From: Eucalyptus grandis
Lineage: Eukaryota > Streptophyta > Magnoliopsida > Myrtales > Myrtaceae
DNA: 64,000 nucleotides
NCBI RefSeq assembly: GCF_016545825.1
Contig: NC_052620.1
Span: 12,896,001 to 12,960,000 of the forward strand
Reading direction: 5' to 3'
This document shows positions 47,828 to 58,194 of this stretch, in pieces. The translations under genes and the position numbers were made by a program. Every line of letters starts with the position of its first letter. The stretch's first letter is position 1. The notes under the pieces were generated by a model, which saw only the letters and a list, made by a program, of their open reading frames with translations, was not told the DNA's origin and did no database searches.

Positions 47828-50746
47828 TCATATCCCCTCCGGAATAAAGACCGGAACGTGCACATCTGTAAGGCAACTCCCTTCCAGATTGGGACAATTA
47901 ATGATTCTCAGTTCCTTCAAGCATGTGAGGTTGTGTACCTCAGATGGTAAATGCTCTAATCTTGGACAATTAAATAATACAAGCTTTTTGAGCAAAGAGA
48001 AATTTCCAATCCATTCCGGCAAACTCCTCAGTTTCTTACATTCTGAAATCTCGAGAGATTGTAGAGTCATGACATGTCGAATCCACTCGGGCAATGTCAC
48101 CCAATCAATGCATGAGATTTTAAGAACACGAAGTTTCGTAAGGAATTGCCATTCGATGCCTTGGTCGTCTTCTTGGCACGATAAATCGAGTCCTTCACAT
48201 CTCCGAATGGGGAGCGAGGAAAGGTCCTCCATGGCACCGGAGAGACCCCATTGGTTCCAACCATGAAGTCTCATGGACTCAAGATTACTGGCCAATAGAA
48301 GTAGAGTCTCAAGTATCGATGACACCAGATCCCTATCAGAAAGATCTAGATGCTTTAGTTTAGAAAAACGGATGAACGTTGATCCTACTACTGGTTCTGA
48401 TAGGCAGTTTGAATTAGTCAACAATTGTTTTTCCAACATTTTCGTGCTATCTATCTTCAAGCATTCCACTTGGGGGAACGGTGGCTCGAAATTCAAGTCA
48501 GGACACCGCTTTATTTCCACGGACCGCAGTTTTGGGAAGGATGACTGTGGATTGTCTAACATATGCTTTTGATATGCTTCCATTACTTGCCTTTTTTCCC
48601 ACCATCCTATCAGGCCCTTGCAGTTGAAGAGGACTAAACTCTCAAGAGATGGGAAGAAGGGGCATATGGTATTAGATTGCTCGGGGTCACTTGTCTGTTG
48701 AATAAACTTCAGTGCATGCAAGCCCATGAGACTCAATGTCCTTAGGGAAGGGAGTTCACTTAGGGGTGGTAGGTGGCTTAGTGAGAAACACATTTGAATG
48801 GAGAGGTGCCTAAGATTGACTAATTTCCTCAAATCTCTTGGAAATATTTTAAGGTTCTCGCATCTAAAGAGTTTAAGGAATTGCAAGTTCACTAAATCCG
48901 TGATTGAATCTGGCAAAATCTCAATAGATTGGTTTGTGAAAATATAAAGAAGCCTTAATTGCTTCAACTTTCCAAAGGAGGAAGGAGGGAGAGGAATATC
49001 CATTTTACACAAGCCCAACGCTCGACAGTGTCTACACTTGGAGAAAACTTTGGGAGAGTTGAATATAGAGGATTCACCTTTCAAATAGAGAAATGTTCGC
49101 AATTTGGATGTTTTGAGCAAGGACAACAATTTCTCTTCAGAGAAAATCTTTGAAATAAACGATACATGTCGAATTCTTCCATCATTATCTCCTCCTTTAA
49201 AATTAACAATCTTGCATTCAACTCCAGCAACTTTTTGGGCAAGATCGTGCATGAGATCATGCATCTTGAACAGCAAGACCTCACCATTGTCGTCTTTTCT
49301 TATGGCATCGAGGAATGACCTACATATTAGCTTTGACAAGTAATTGTCGGCGACCTCTTCAAGGTTGTCCTCCCCATTGCGTGACTCAATAAAGCCTTGT
49401 GCCACCCAAAGAGGCATCATCGTCTCCTTCTTGTAGATATGATCTTTCGGAAACAATGAGCAATATGCAAAACAATGTTTCAAGCATGATGGGAGATGAT
49501 CGTAACTAAACTTGAGAACTTGCATAATTCCATTATCAACTGCATCAATTTCTGGTATTTCTGGAAGCTCCTTCACTCTATAACGGTTCCACTGATCTTC
49601 CTTTTTGCCATACAAAAGGCTTCCTATAGTTCTAATGGCAAGGGGAACCCTGGCACATTTTCTAACTATATCTCTTCCCATCTCCTCCAATCTCTGGTCT
49701 ACCGATGCTTGCCTTTCTCCAAATGCCACTTCCCTAAATAGATCCCACGACTTGTCTGTAGTTAGGCCTTCTAGATCATAGATAGCTGAGTTTTCATTTG
49801 TGACCTTCGCAACCGTGTGACTGCGAGTGGTTACAAGTATCTTGCTTCCCCATTCACCACCCTTTAGCCAATCTCCAAGCACCAACCATTTGAGCCGATC
49901 TTCATTCCATATGTCATCCAAAACAAGCAAATATTTCTCCTTGCCTAGAGTCTCACGAAGAAGTCTCTGCAATTCTAACTGGTCTAAGGGCTTATTCTCG
50001 TGATCTTGATAGTTCGCTGATTTAAGAATTTCTTTGATAATCAAATTCACATCAAAGACATCAGATACACACACCCACATCTTAAGATCGAAATGTTTTT
50101 CCACCTCCCCATCGTTGTACACTAGTCGTGAAAGTGCGGTTTTTCCAAGGCCTCCTTTACCAACAATGGAAACAAATGACACACTATCGCTGGAGGAGGA
50201 ATCAAACAAAAGTTGTTTGATCTTTTCTTTGTCCTTTTTCCTACCAATTATTTGTTCGTCAGGTGTGGAAATTTCAAGTTTCTTTCCTCTCACAATGGCC
50301 ATTGTTTCCTCAATCAGATGCTGCTCTAAATGGAACTTCTTATCATTTGCAATCCGATCTAGTCTCTTCCTAAGTTTTTGAATCTCATTAGCCACTTTGA
50401 GGTGGTGTGCAAGCTGATTCGATTTAGAGAAGAAAACGCGTACCACTTTCGATATCTTGTTGCCGGGTATGACCTTCCGCCTCAAATCTTCGGTCGCGAC
50501 ATCGTCGAGCAATTCATGTACGTCGTACAGCACGTCCCTGAGTCTCTCGAGCCAGAGCTTGACCTGGTGGTTGTGCCATTGCTGCTTCTCAGCATCCAAA
50601 AGCACAGCTCGGATGGTCTTGACAGTGTCCTTAAGACTGTCGAGCTCATGCCTTGCGCCTCGTACAAGTTGGATCTCTGAAAAGGTATTGGAACCAGCGA
50701 GTTTCAGTATCTCGGTGGCGAGGTTGAAAAGCACTGCTTCTGCCAT
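47828..50746 (-). CDS. CNL (CC-NB-LRR) disease-resistance protein, RGA-like
   Basis: An intracellular immune receptor of 972 residues on one uninterrupted exon, as is common for this clade. An N-terminal Rx-type coiled coil (residues 1-150, LRDVLYDVHELLDDV in the EDVID position) is followed by the NB-ARC: P-loop GKGGLGKT (196-203), WVCVSDVFDV (RNBS-A), LLVLDDIWN (273-281), GSKILVTTRS (RNBS-B), CARVPLA in place of the usual CxGLPLA (364-370), LKHCFAYCSLFPKD (RNBS-D) and MHD (495-497). Irregular LRRs run from about 545 to the end (LPEWIGNF, LPSEVHNL). The GLPL change Gly to Arg/Val is unusual, but all ATP-binding residues are kept. The start is supported by the typical MAEAVLF opening. It is the only large intact gene in the window. 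Confidence 0.95.
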   Translation of the reverse strand: MAEAVLFNLATEILKLAGSNTFSEIQLVRGARHELDSLKDTVKTIRAVLLDAEKQQWHNHQVKLWLERLRDVLYDVHELLDDVATEDLRRKVIPGNKISKVVRVFFSKSNQLAHHLKVANEIQKLRKRLDRIANDKKFHLEQHLIEETMAIVRGKKLEISTPDEQIIGRKKDKEKIKQLLFDSSSSDSVSFVSIVGKGGLGKTALSRLVYNDGEVEKHFDLKMWVCVSDVFDVNLIIKEILKSANYQDHENKPLDQLELQRLLRETLGKEKYLLVLDDIWNEDRLKWLVLGDWLKGGEWGSKILVTTRSHTVAKVTNENSAIYDLEGLTTDKSWDLFREVAFGERQASVDQRLEEMGRDIVRKCARVPLAIRTIGSLLYGKKEDQWNRYRVKELPEIPEIDAVDNGIMQVLKFSYDHLPSCLKHCFAYCSLFPKDHIYKKETMMPLWVAQGFIESRNGEDNLEEVADNYLSKLICRSFLDAIRKDDNGEVLLFKMHDLMHDLAQKVAGVECKIVNFKGGDNDGRIRHVSFISKIFSEEKLLSLLKTSKLRTFLYLKGESSIFNSPKVFSKCRHCRALGLCKMDIPLPPSSFGKLKQLRLLYIFTNQSIEILPDSITDLVNLQFLKLFRCENLKIFPRDLRKLVNLRHLSIQMCFSLSHLPPLSELPSLRTLSLMGLHALKFIQQTSDPEQSNTICPFFPSLESLVLFNCKGLIGWWEKRQVMEAYQKHMLDNPQSSFPKLRSVEIKRCPDLNFEPPFPQVECLKIDSTKMLEKQLLTNSNCLSEPVVGSTFIRFSKLKHLDLSDRDLVSSILETLLLLASNLESMRLHGWNQWGLSGAMEDLSSLPIRRCEGLDLSCQEDDQGIEWQFLTKLRVLKISCIDWVTLPEWIRHVMTLQSLEISECKKLRSLPEWIGNFSLLKKLVLFNCPRLEHLPSEVHNLTCLKELRIINCPNLEGSCLTDVHVPVFIPEGI

Positions 50747-51613
50747 TTTGGATATGGTCTTTCCTTCTTCTTCTTCTTGTATGTGTGCTCAATGTCACGG
50801 CTTGGAACTAACATTATCTCGTTTTAAGGAAATGGGAGTGGAATTGACCGACAAGAATACAAGTGCGTGCCAGTGTTGGGTGGGGTGTGAAAGACGTGTG
50901 GGGTCCACAAAAAAGGGACTACAGAAAGAAAGAGGAAAGACCAAAAGCCTAAAGGGTAAAAAAAAAAAAAAAAAAAAAAAGAAGGTTGCCCTGAATTGTT
51001 TAGAGAAAATTTCCTGATTTTTGTTTTATTTTCATTTGAACATAAAAATAGTATTGAAAAAGCCTTTGGTCACGTGTTGAGGGCAGTTTCCAAACGAAAA
51101 CCCAATTGCACTGAAGTAATGAAAACTTGTAATAGCATTCTTGTGTAGAAATGAAAATTTTTATCCAAAAATGAAAGAAATAAGAGAATACTAACATTTA
51201 ACATTAAAAAATGTTCTCATTTTTTTTTATTTCTCTAAAAATTTGATATTGCACATCGCTTAGTCTTTCTTATTTTTTTTTTTAAAAAAATTTATGTAGC
51301 ACTTCTATAGATATCAATTCATGCAAATACCTTTTTGAAGTAAATTTTAAACTATTTAATATACTTATATCAAGATATTTGAGGATCCTTAACTCCATAA
51401 TTGCCTTTATATGGAAGAATACTTGTAAAATTTAGAGTTGCGAGACTTATCGAAATTGATTAATTCCGGGGCTATCCATGTTTTGTGACAATAAAACCAA
51501 AGAGATAATTTAGTGATGATATCAAATGTTAACTCTAAATGTTTCGATGACCTAATTAGTAAAATAAAAAAAGATAACTAATAAATTAAGTTTCTCTTTT
51601 ACACATGGGGAAT
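50747..51613. promoter_or_regulatory. Promoter side of the CNL gene, AT-rich
   Basis: Contains a short TTC/GAA run at 50763-50779 next to the CNL start and an A-rich tract of about 21 at 50960-50980. The rest is AT-rich. No specific element can be named. Bases 51609-51613 (GGAAT) are the left target duplication of the solo LTR. Confidence 0.45.
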
Positions 51614-53195
51614 TGTTGCGACCTCCTTTTTTTTGGCGCTCAATATGCATGGGCGCTAGTGAAGGTTAATGATTTGGTTAGGTCTATTAGGCTTAGCCTG
51701 GACTCTCTCAAGCCCATTAATTCTTGACTTAATGATATGATATTTTGACCTATAAGTTAATTTTAAAATGAATCGCTACTAATCAAGTTGAGGTGGGTCG
51801 ATTAGAAACCCAAACGAAATATTTGGAGAAATATTCACTCTTGCACAATTAGAGAAACTAGGATTGAGAACTTAGTTACACTAGTTAATCAAGAATGTCA
51901 TTCCAATATCTAATCTTGTTTAAACCCTAAGAATTTTGGATTTTTGAGGGATTTTTCATGCATTTGTTGGGAAAAAACACACTTTTTTTTAATTACATTT
52001 TTTAAAAAAAAGTATTTTTTGATTTTTTATCCTTTTTTGAAAATATAATTTTTTTTTGGCTTTTTCTGATTTTTGGGAAAACGTAGAATATTTTTGGTTT
52101 TTTCTATTTTTTGAATAATAAATAAATTATTATTATTATTATTAAAACATTATTTTTAATTATAATATTTTTTTTAAAAAAAAGCAACCCGGGTCGGATC
52201 CCTCGGGTTGGGACCGACCCAGGTCGTCCACCCGTGGCCCAGACGGGCCTATGGTACGGGCATGCAGTACGGGCTCGGCCCGGATCCTTCTCCCTTTCTT
52301 TTTTTGAAAGACAAATCCGGCCCAAATCAAATTAGCCCATTTTCCATTAGAGAAGGGTCTGGCCCAAGGATAAACCAGCCCACGCGTGCAGACTCCAGCC
52401 CGGATGGAACCCTACCCGAACGACGACCCACGCCCGACCCAATTCCGACCCGTCCCCTTTGCAGACCCGGCTTTCTCGTGCTTTCGTTTCCGACGATCTG
52501 CGGCAGAGGCGGCCGAGCTCGTCTCGGTCTGAGCTCAGGCCTCCGCCGACACCGCCTCAGCCTCCGCCCGGCCGGCCATCGTTGCCGATCACGTCACTCG
52601 TCGCCACCGGTCACTGCAGATCCAGTCGCGGTTACTGTGCTCACTTAGGATTTCCGTCGAACGCCTGGAGGACGCTGGTTGAGAGGGGCAAGGTCGAGCC
52701 AATTCGAGGTCGTTTGAGCTCGCGACCCCTTTCTCTTTCTCGCTTACTCTTCGCTCCTCCCCTGAAGTCTCTCTGGGGAAGTTCTCTGAGTTCGCTCGCT
52801 GCCGTCGACGGAGATTGCACCCGCCTATTTATAGGCGAGGAGGGGTCCGGTCGACAGAGAGCCTCAGCCGCCGGCCCTTGGCTCGCCGATCGGATTCTCT
52901 CGGCCGAACAGGTGTCCCACCCCTGCTTCTCCACCGGGGCACACTCGGCATTGAAGGCGAACATTGATGGCGCCCGAGAAACGTCTCCTCCGGCCGACGT
53001 TGGTCCTGTGTTGGTTGCAGAGGATGAGGAAGAAGACAAGAAGGAGGAAGGAGACAAGAAGAAAAGGGCCGGGCCAGGAAGAAAGGGAATGGGCCTCCGG
53101 ACCCGTGCGGGGGAGGGAGATGAGGAAGGAAAGGGGGCTGGGCCGGCTGCTGCTTCTGTTTTTTCTCTTTTTTTCTTTTTTCTTTTTATTTATTG

Positions 53196-53241
<46 letters not shown>

Positions 53242-53368
53242 GTAAAAGAAAGTGAAAGAAAAACATAAAATAAAGATTAATGGATAACAATATTTTTATT
53301 GGGGTCAAGTTGATCCATAATTTTTTATGCGAACTAATTCTATTTTAATCAAAATTTAGGTGTCAATA
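51614..53368. mobile_element. Solo LTR, 1755 bp
   Basis: It starts TGTTGCGACC and ends GGTGTCAATA (a decayed CAACA end), giving TGTTG/CAATA terminal inverted repeats. It is flanked by identical GGAAT at 51609-51613 and 53369-53373. There is no internal retrotransposon domain and no partner LTR, so it is a product of LTR-LTR recombination. The middle (52180-53160) is strongly GC-rich with CGACCCG-type phrases. An (ATT/TTA)n microsatellite lies at 53192-53239 and a shorter one at 52124-52145. The long frame at 52459-53241 lies wholly inside and is not a host gene. Superfamily cannot be told from the LTR alone. Confidence 0.88.
53192..53239. repeat. (TTA)n microsatellite
   Basis: About fifteen TTA/ATT units inside the solo LTR. 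Confidence 0.9.
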
Positions 53369-53373
53369 GGAAT

Positions 53374-53851
53374 TCATGATCATGTAGACATATCTTCATG
53401 CAATTTGTTATTATGTCTATAGGGAATTAAAGAAGCTAGATATGGTTTCTATCCATTAGAAATTGATGGAGCAAACCGAATCTTTAATGCAAGTTTTAGT
53501 TCTTAAATGAACAAAATAACAGTTTGAGAACTCAAATACATAAATGGCACACGGACTCTTATCATCACTATCTTGCTAACTATAAATTTCAAACTACAAA
53601 ACCACGCAACGTAATTAGGTTAATCATGCAAGTCGTGCAATTGATACGAAAATATATCCAAATATAAACTGAGTCAAAGTACTGTACATTTGGCCATAGG
53701 CTACTTGTCATTTCGATCCTTGTATTCCAAAAAGGATAACATAGATCGGTTGCACCCCCTTCATATGGAGAAAAGAAAAGAAAAATCAATTACTTATGCC
53801 ATGTTAGGTACTCACTCTTTCAAAAGAAGAAGAAGAAGATAGAGTAGTAGC
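53374..53851. other. AT-rich intergenic DNA
   Basis: No gene or repeat recognised; a short GAA run lies at 53825-53840. Confidence 0.5.
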
Positions 53852-54415
53852 CTAACATGTCAAGAACATAAATATTTTTGCATCAATACATGCACAGGGA
53901 ACGAAATGTTGCCGCTTTAATTTCCACGGAATGCCACGGAATGCAACGAGAAGTTCAACGTAACATTGCCACTTAGCCTGAGTGTTCCCATTTATTTTCT
54001 TCAAAACCAACATTGTGCATGGATAGGCTTTATTGCTGTGGAGGTTGATTGAAGTGTGAACTATCCACGTGTCTTTCATATCACCAAACATTTGCACCCG
54101 CTTTATCTTCGTTATTGGGTCAATTCCATTCCCAATTGCCATAATTTGATTTCCTTCGATTAACAGATGAGGCTTAAGGTTTCGACTTTCGTGCACAAGG
54201 AACCACTGTGGATCATTACTCTCTCGTTTTTTCATGTAATGTTGATTGTGATTTCCTCCCTTAATTTGACTAATGTTTCCTAATTTTTTTTGCAGCCATG
54301 TAACATTGATGTAGCACCATGTGACCACCGTATCAGAAAACATGGAAATATGTAATGCTTCTATTTGAAGAAGCTTATCTGTGTTTTTTAGTAGCCATTT
54401 TTTAAAAGGGCACAT
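53852..54415 (-). CDS. Unidentified 187-codon reading frame
   Basis: An open frame beginning MCPFKKWLLKNTDKLL and ending FMFLTC. It is long for AT-rich DNA and has a plausible composition (Trp, His, Cys spread through it), with segments such as PQWFLVHESRNLKPHLLIEG and DTWIVHTSINLHSNKA that look like real beta-rich protein. I recognise no family or motif and see no obvious promoter. It may be an exon of a lost gene or a decayed element protein. A second minus-strand frame at 54997-55275 may be part of the same entity. Confidence 0.35.
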   Translation of the reverse strand: MCPFKKWLLKNTDKLLQIEALHISMFSDTVVTWCYINVTWLQKKLGNISQIKGGNHNQHYMKKRESNDPQWFLVHESRNLKPHLLIEGNQIMAIGNGIDPITKIKRVQMFGDMKDTWIVHTSINLHSNKAYPCTMLVLKKINGNTQAKWQCYVELLVAFRGIPWKLKRQHFVPCACIDAKIFMFLTC

Positions 54416-54996
54416 ACTTTGGGAAAAAGCAATGTTTGCCTTTTACCGCCATAATCATTCATTGAGAAAAAATGGTTGTGAACATGTTTTGCATAATTTG
54501 ATCACGAAACCAACATATTGTGCTCTTGTAAACGATACAATATATAAAACGATACATGAAATAGATCTTTGGAAATTATTTTGCTCCCTAAATGATTCCA
54601 TAAAATTTGGATTCACTTCTTACTTTACTCAAGTTTCATATGATACGATCACAAGGAAAATTCTTTCCATTTTCATTTAAAAGTTAATCAACTGTTTCAA
54701 TTGAACTGTCAATAGATTGACTTCAGCTTTGCTATACGATGATTCAACAAAACTTACACATCGGCTGGTTCGAGTCATTTCCACACGGCTATTATTATAC
54801 GTGAGTTTAGTGGAAATAGGAATGATTATTGTTATTACTTAATTGAGTTAGTGGATCTTTAACTAAGGAATGATATTTGAAGTCGCTGTAGTCTTGGACC
54901 GCCATCATTGCCCGTTGTCTCATTTAGAATCTTTTCTGGTCGTATAGGGCGGCCATGCCAACTAATCCACCAACAATTTTTCATTTTATTTTAAGT

Positions 54997-55275
54997 TCAC
55001 GCGTCCGCACGCCAAAGTGGACCATAAAAGCAAATCTGCTGCTTTTCAGATTTACTTTTAATATTTTCTTCTCCCCTTTTGACTTTGATAAGATATGTGC
55101 AACCCAACAGGTCTAGGGTTGCATTTTCCGAAGGAGAGCTCCATTGGAGAGCCACATCGTTTTGCCGATTAAACATGGCCAACTGAAACGACACCGTTTT
55201 GGCTTCGCTAAAGCCATGATGCATCAACGTTAGTTCTATTTGCCTCCCATTGTTCATATAAACCGCCACGTACAA
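54997..55275 (-). CDS. Unidentified 92-codon reading frame
   Basis: The frame begins MYVAVYMNNGRQIELT and continues ALQWSSPSENATLDLLG with protein-like composition. No domain recognised. It lies 580 bases upstream of the 187-codon frame on the same strand, so the two could be exons of one gene, but no splice sites of matching phase were established. Confidence 0.3.
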   Translation of the reverse strand: MYVAVYMNNGRQIELTLMHHGFSEAKTVSFQLAMFNRQNDVALQWSSPSENATLDLLGCTYLIKVKRGEENIKSKSEKQQICFYGPLWRADA

Positions 55276-55349
55276 TTTTTAATGGCTGCGTTGGAAGAAA
55301 CAATTTATAACATTTTATGCATTTCAGTGTCTTGGATCTTCCCTTGAAC

Positions 55350-55790
55350 CTATCACGGACTCACCAATATCTCATAACTATTTGGAAGCAAATTAAGGAA
55401 GAACAATGCTTGTAGCTCATCATTTATCAATCCTTGCAACTCATTCAAGTGATCCGCCGTTGGAGTGCCTTCTCAATATTTCAAAGCAACAGCCTTCTTG
55501 ATTAAATAAACCTTGTCATTTGCCGATATCCTCCCCTACAACACTTCAAGTTTCGTCAATAGTGCTTTTGCCGAAGTTTCATACTCCACATGGTGATCGG
55601 CATTGCCATCCAACCATTACCTAATAAAAACTACACATGGCCTATTAAGCTAACTTCCATTGTTCATCGTGTAGTTATCTTAGCCTCATTACTCTCTATT
55701 GGACCATCCATTTCTTTGCAATAAAGCAAATCAAGCATCTTGCCTTTGCATATTCTATAGTCGGCACCGTTTAGGCCAAACATCGTAATA
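55350..55790 (-). pseudogene. Ty1/copia gag fragment
   Basis: The minus strand translates in pieces to MFGLNGADYRICKGKMLDLL, KALLTKLEVL, ISANDKVYLIKKAVALKY, TPTADHLNELQGLIN and DELQALFFLNLLPNSYEILV, separated by stops. This is the copia gag (UBN2/Retrotran_gag_2) signature. Compared with family members, about ten residues are missing between QGLIN and DELQAL. No LTRs were seen next to it. It is a dead relic. Confidence 0.78.
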
Positions 55791-56640
55791 GTAGGAGGCA
55801 AGAATGTAGATCGGATGAGAAACGTGTTGACCAAGAAAGACCACGGTTAACACTTAAAATTAACAATGCTGTCACATGCTGGTCACATGGGTAAATGTCA
55901 CTTCAGAGCTAAATGGAATTACATATATGCCCTATGAATATTGGTATTATTGGCTGTCGATGGGTGTTCTGAAGGTAGTTAGATGGTCGATTGAAGGAGC
56001 CATGTGTCCAACCATCATGATGTGAGTTTTGGAATAATTTTGGCAGTAAACTAAGGAAGTAAAGCTTTCGGAAACGTTAAGAAAGGAACCAAAATAACTC
56101 ACAAAAGGAAGGCGGTTGGAGATCAAAGGCCTAGCTAAGGGAGCTAAGGGAGTTATTGTCAGTGGATAAAGCCACGATCGAAGCAGTTACATAATAAATT
56201 GGCTGAAGAATAGGGAACGCGCTAAGAAAAGAAAAAGAAATAAATAAAAATTCACAAAAATTAAAATATTATTAAAAATTATTTACGTCAGTATTGACTG
56301 TGTTGTTTAATGAATTCAATTGGCAAAACATAAAAAAAGTTTATGATTCCATTGATATAATTAAAAGATTTAAAATTGAATTGGTAAAAATGTAATAAGA
56401 TTATGACTCTATAGTCAATTTTCTGGTCATATATGTCAAGGTCATCGAAGACTTTTTAGCTTGTCAAGAGCATAAATTCCAAGTCTGGCCTTCCACTTTT
56501 TTCGGTCCCCACTAAGAGCTGTTTACGGATGCGAAAAAATCGTGGTGATTAATTAGGCTGGCATGAAGATGAGGACTTATGCATTTCCAGGAATCTGCTG
56601 TTGGACCACGAAGAAGAAAAAAGACAGAAAAAATCAAAGG
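55791..56640. other. AT-rich intergenic DNA
   Basis: Contains phrases similar to 16380-16830 (AATTGAATTGG, AAAATATTATTAAAAATT at 56230-56420), likely the same dispersed repeat family. No gene. Confidence 0.45.
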
Positions 56641-56649
56641 AGAGAAATA

Positions 56650-57272
56650 AATCCAGTATTATATACTCCTGTTTCAGCTTTTATACGGTGCTAGGTGTAT
56701 ATTTTTAAAGCTTATAAACAATCACATTCCGTATCTTGCATTTTCTAAGCTAGCGTGCTCTTTGGGGGTGCAAGAATTCTAAGTCAGGAGACATCTCTGT
56801 CCATGCCTTCTAAAGTAACGTCCCCCAACGATACGGCCTAAACAAAGTTTGAAAGAAATCTAAAGAATGACTTGGAAATTAGGAGGACAATTGCGACACG
56901 TAAGGCTTCAATTCATTATTTTATTGGCCTCCATTGGAAGAGTCAAGTAGTCCATAACTTGAGGCTTATCAATAACGGAGGAATCGAGTTTTGTGTCGGT
57001 CTCAAGACTAACTAGGTGAAATCAGTTTCAGGATTCTTTTCAAAAATAGTTTGTAGTGGTCTCACAAAATTTTAAACTAATTAGGTGAAATCAAGTATTA
57101 TATACTTATGTTTCAGCTTTTGTTTGGGGAAGAAACGGTGTTGCATGTGTATTTTTAAAGTGCCTAACAATGAAATTATGTATCTTGCATTTTCTAAGCT
57201 ACCGTGCTCTTTGGGGTGCAAAAATTCCAAAGCAAGAGACATCCCTGTCCATGCCTACTAAAATTAACGTGG
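56650..57272. repeat. Duplicated upstream DNA of the RLP locus
   Basis: The segment at about 56652-56822 recurs at about 57091-57262. Shared phrases include TATTATATACT..TGTTTCAGCTTTT, GTATCTTGCATTTTCTAAGC, GTGCTCTTTGGGG and TGTCCATGCCT.CTAAA. The copies are clearly diverged. A further fragment is at 57998-58032. All lie upstream of the RLP gene and may be remnants of duplicated promoters in this receptor cluster. Confidence 0.75.
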
Positions 57273-57408
57273 CGTGGCTCGGAGAGTTGAGTCAGCATCC
57301 AAACACTGAAACGACGCTGTTTGGTGTCTCCCCCAATTCAAAACCCTAATCTCCGGCCGTCGCCGTCCTCGACGGTCCTTGTGCTCGGCGGCCACGGCTT
57401 CGACCCCA

Positions 57409-57690
57409 ACCCCGACGATGACCACTCAACGGCAGCGGCTCCAACCTCGACCCCGTCCCGACGATGGCCACTCGGCAGCCGTAGCTCCGACCCCAACCTC
57501 AACCCCGACTGCGACGATGGCCACTCGACGGCCGCGGCTCAAACCCCGACCCCGACCCCAACGATGGCCACTCCACGGCCGTAGCTTCGACCCCGACCCC
57601 GATTCCGACCTCGATGATGGCCACTCGACAGCCGCAGCTTCGACCTTGACTCCGACCCCAACCCTGGCGACGGCCACGGCTTTGACCCCG
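57409..57690. repeat. GC-rich minisatellite, ~6 units
   Basis: Units built on CGATGGCCACTCGACGGC and CGACCCCGACCCC, with cores at about 57418, 57463, 57516, 57563, 57616 and 57668 (spacing 45-53). It creates long Pro/Thr- and Arg/Gly-rich frames on both strands that are not genes. Confidence 0.85.
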
Positions 57691-57721
57691 TCGAAACCCT
57701 AATTTCTTCCCCATGTGAGCT

Positions 57722-57805
57722 AAACGGCGTCGTTTCCATGAAGCCATCCATGTAGGACGGCAAAACGACGTCGTTTTCTTAAGGAGGACCGAAACGACGT
57801 CATTT
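57722..57805. promoter_or_regulatory. Cluster of three ACGT-core palindromes
   Basis: AAACGGCGTCGTTT (57722-57735), AAAACGACGTCGTTTT (57762-57777) and GAAACGACGTCATTT (57791-57805). GACGTC is the C-box recognised by bZIP (TGA-type) factors. A related GAAACGACGCTGTTT is at about 57309. They lie 390-475 bases before the RLP start; function is inference, and the motif may simply belong to the inserted repeat. Confidence 0.5.
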
Positions 57806-58194
57806 AAAGGCTTATCGATTTTTTTTTTTAAAAAAATCATTTTGGCCGGAATCTTTCGCCGGAGGCCGGAATCTTTCGCCGGTGGCACCAAAGTGAGCGT
57901 TTTTCCTCCGATTTGGCACTTAAGTGATCCGACGGAAACTTTTGGCACCAAAATGAGCGCCGTACACAACTTATGGCACAATTAGTGTACTTATCCCGAC
58001 ATCCTTGTCCATGCCTACTAAAATTAACCTGGTAACAGGATCCATTGACTATAGTCAACTCACTGCTTTAGATTAAAGCATGAAAATGACATCCGATAAG
58101 AACTTGGCTATATAACATTTGCATCGGCAGGCCTCATGTACCCCTGAGTCGATAGAGAGAGTTTGAGAGTACCACTAGATTTGTTTAGGTAACC

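Larger units (their letters stand above)
57273..57997. mobile_element. GC-rich insertion between 35-bp direct repeats
   Basis: 725 bases lie between near-identical 35-base direct repeats (57238-57272 and 57998-58032, two mismatches). The insert contains a 45-53-base GC-rich minisatellite, three ACGT-core palindromes, and a tail with TTGGCACCAAA.TGAGCG twice. The repeats are too long for a normal transposon target duplication, so a template-switch or duplication-type insertion is as likely as a transposon. It separates the RLP gene from its presumptive distal promoter. Confidence 0.55.

Noticed and set aside
52459..53241. 260-codon plus-strand frame
   Set aside because: Lies wholly within the solo LTR, is GC-rich low complexity, ends in a Tyr run from the TTA microsatellite and has no domain.
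57321..57981. Several long frames on both strands, Pro/Thr- or Arg/Gly-rich
   Set aside because: All produced by the GC-rich minisatellite whose units are open in many frames.
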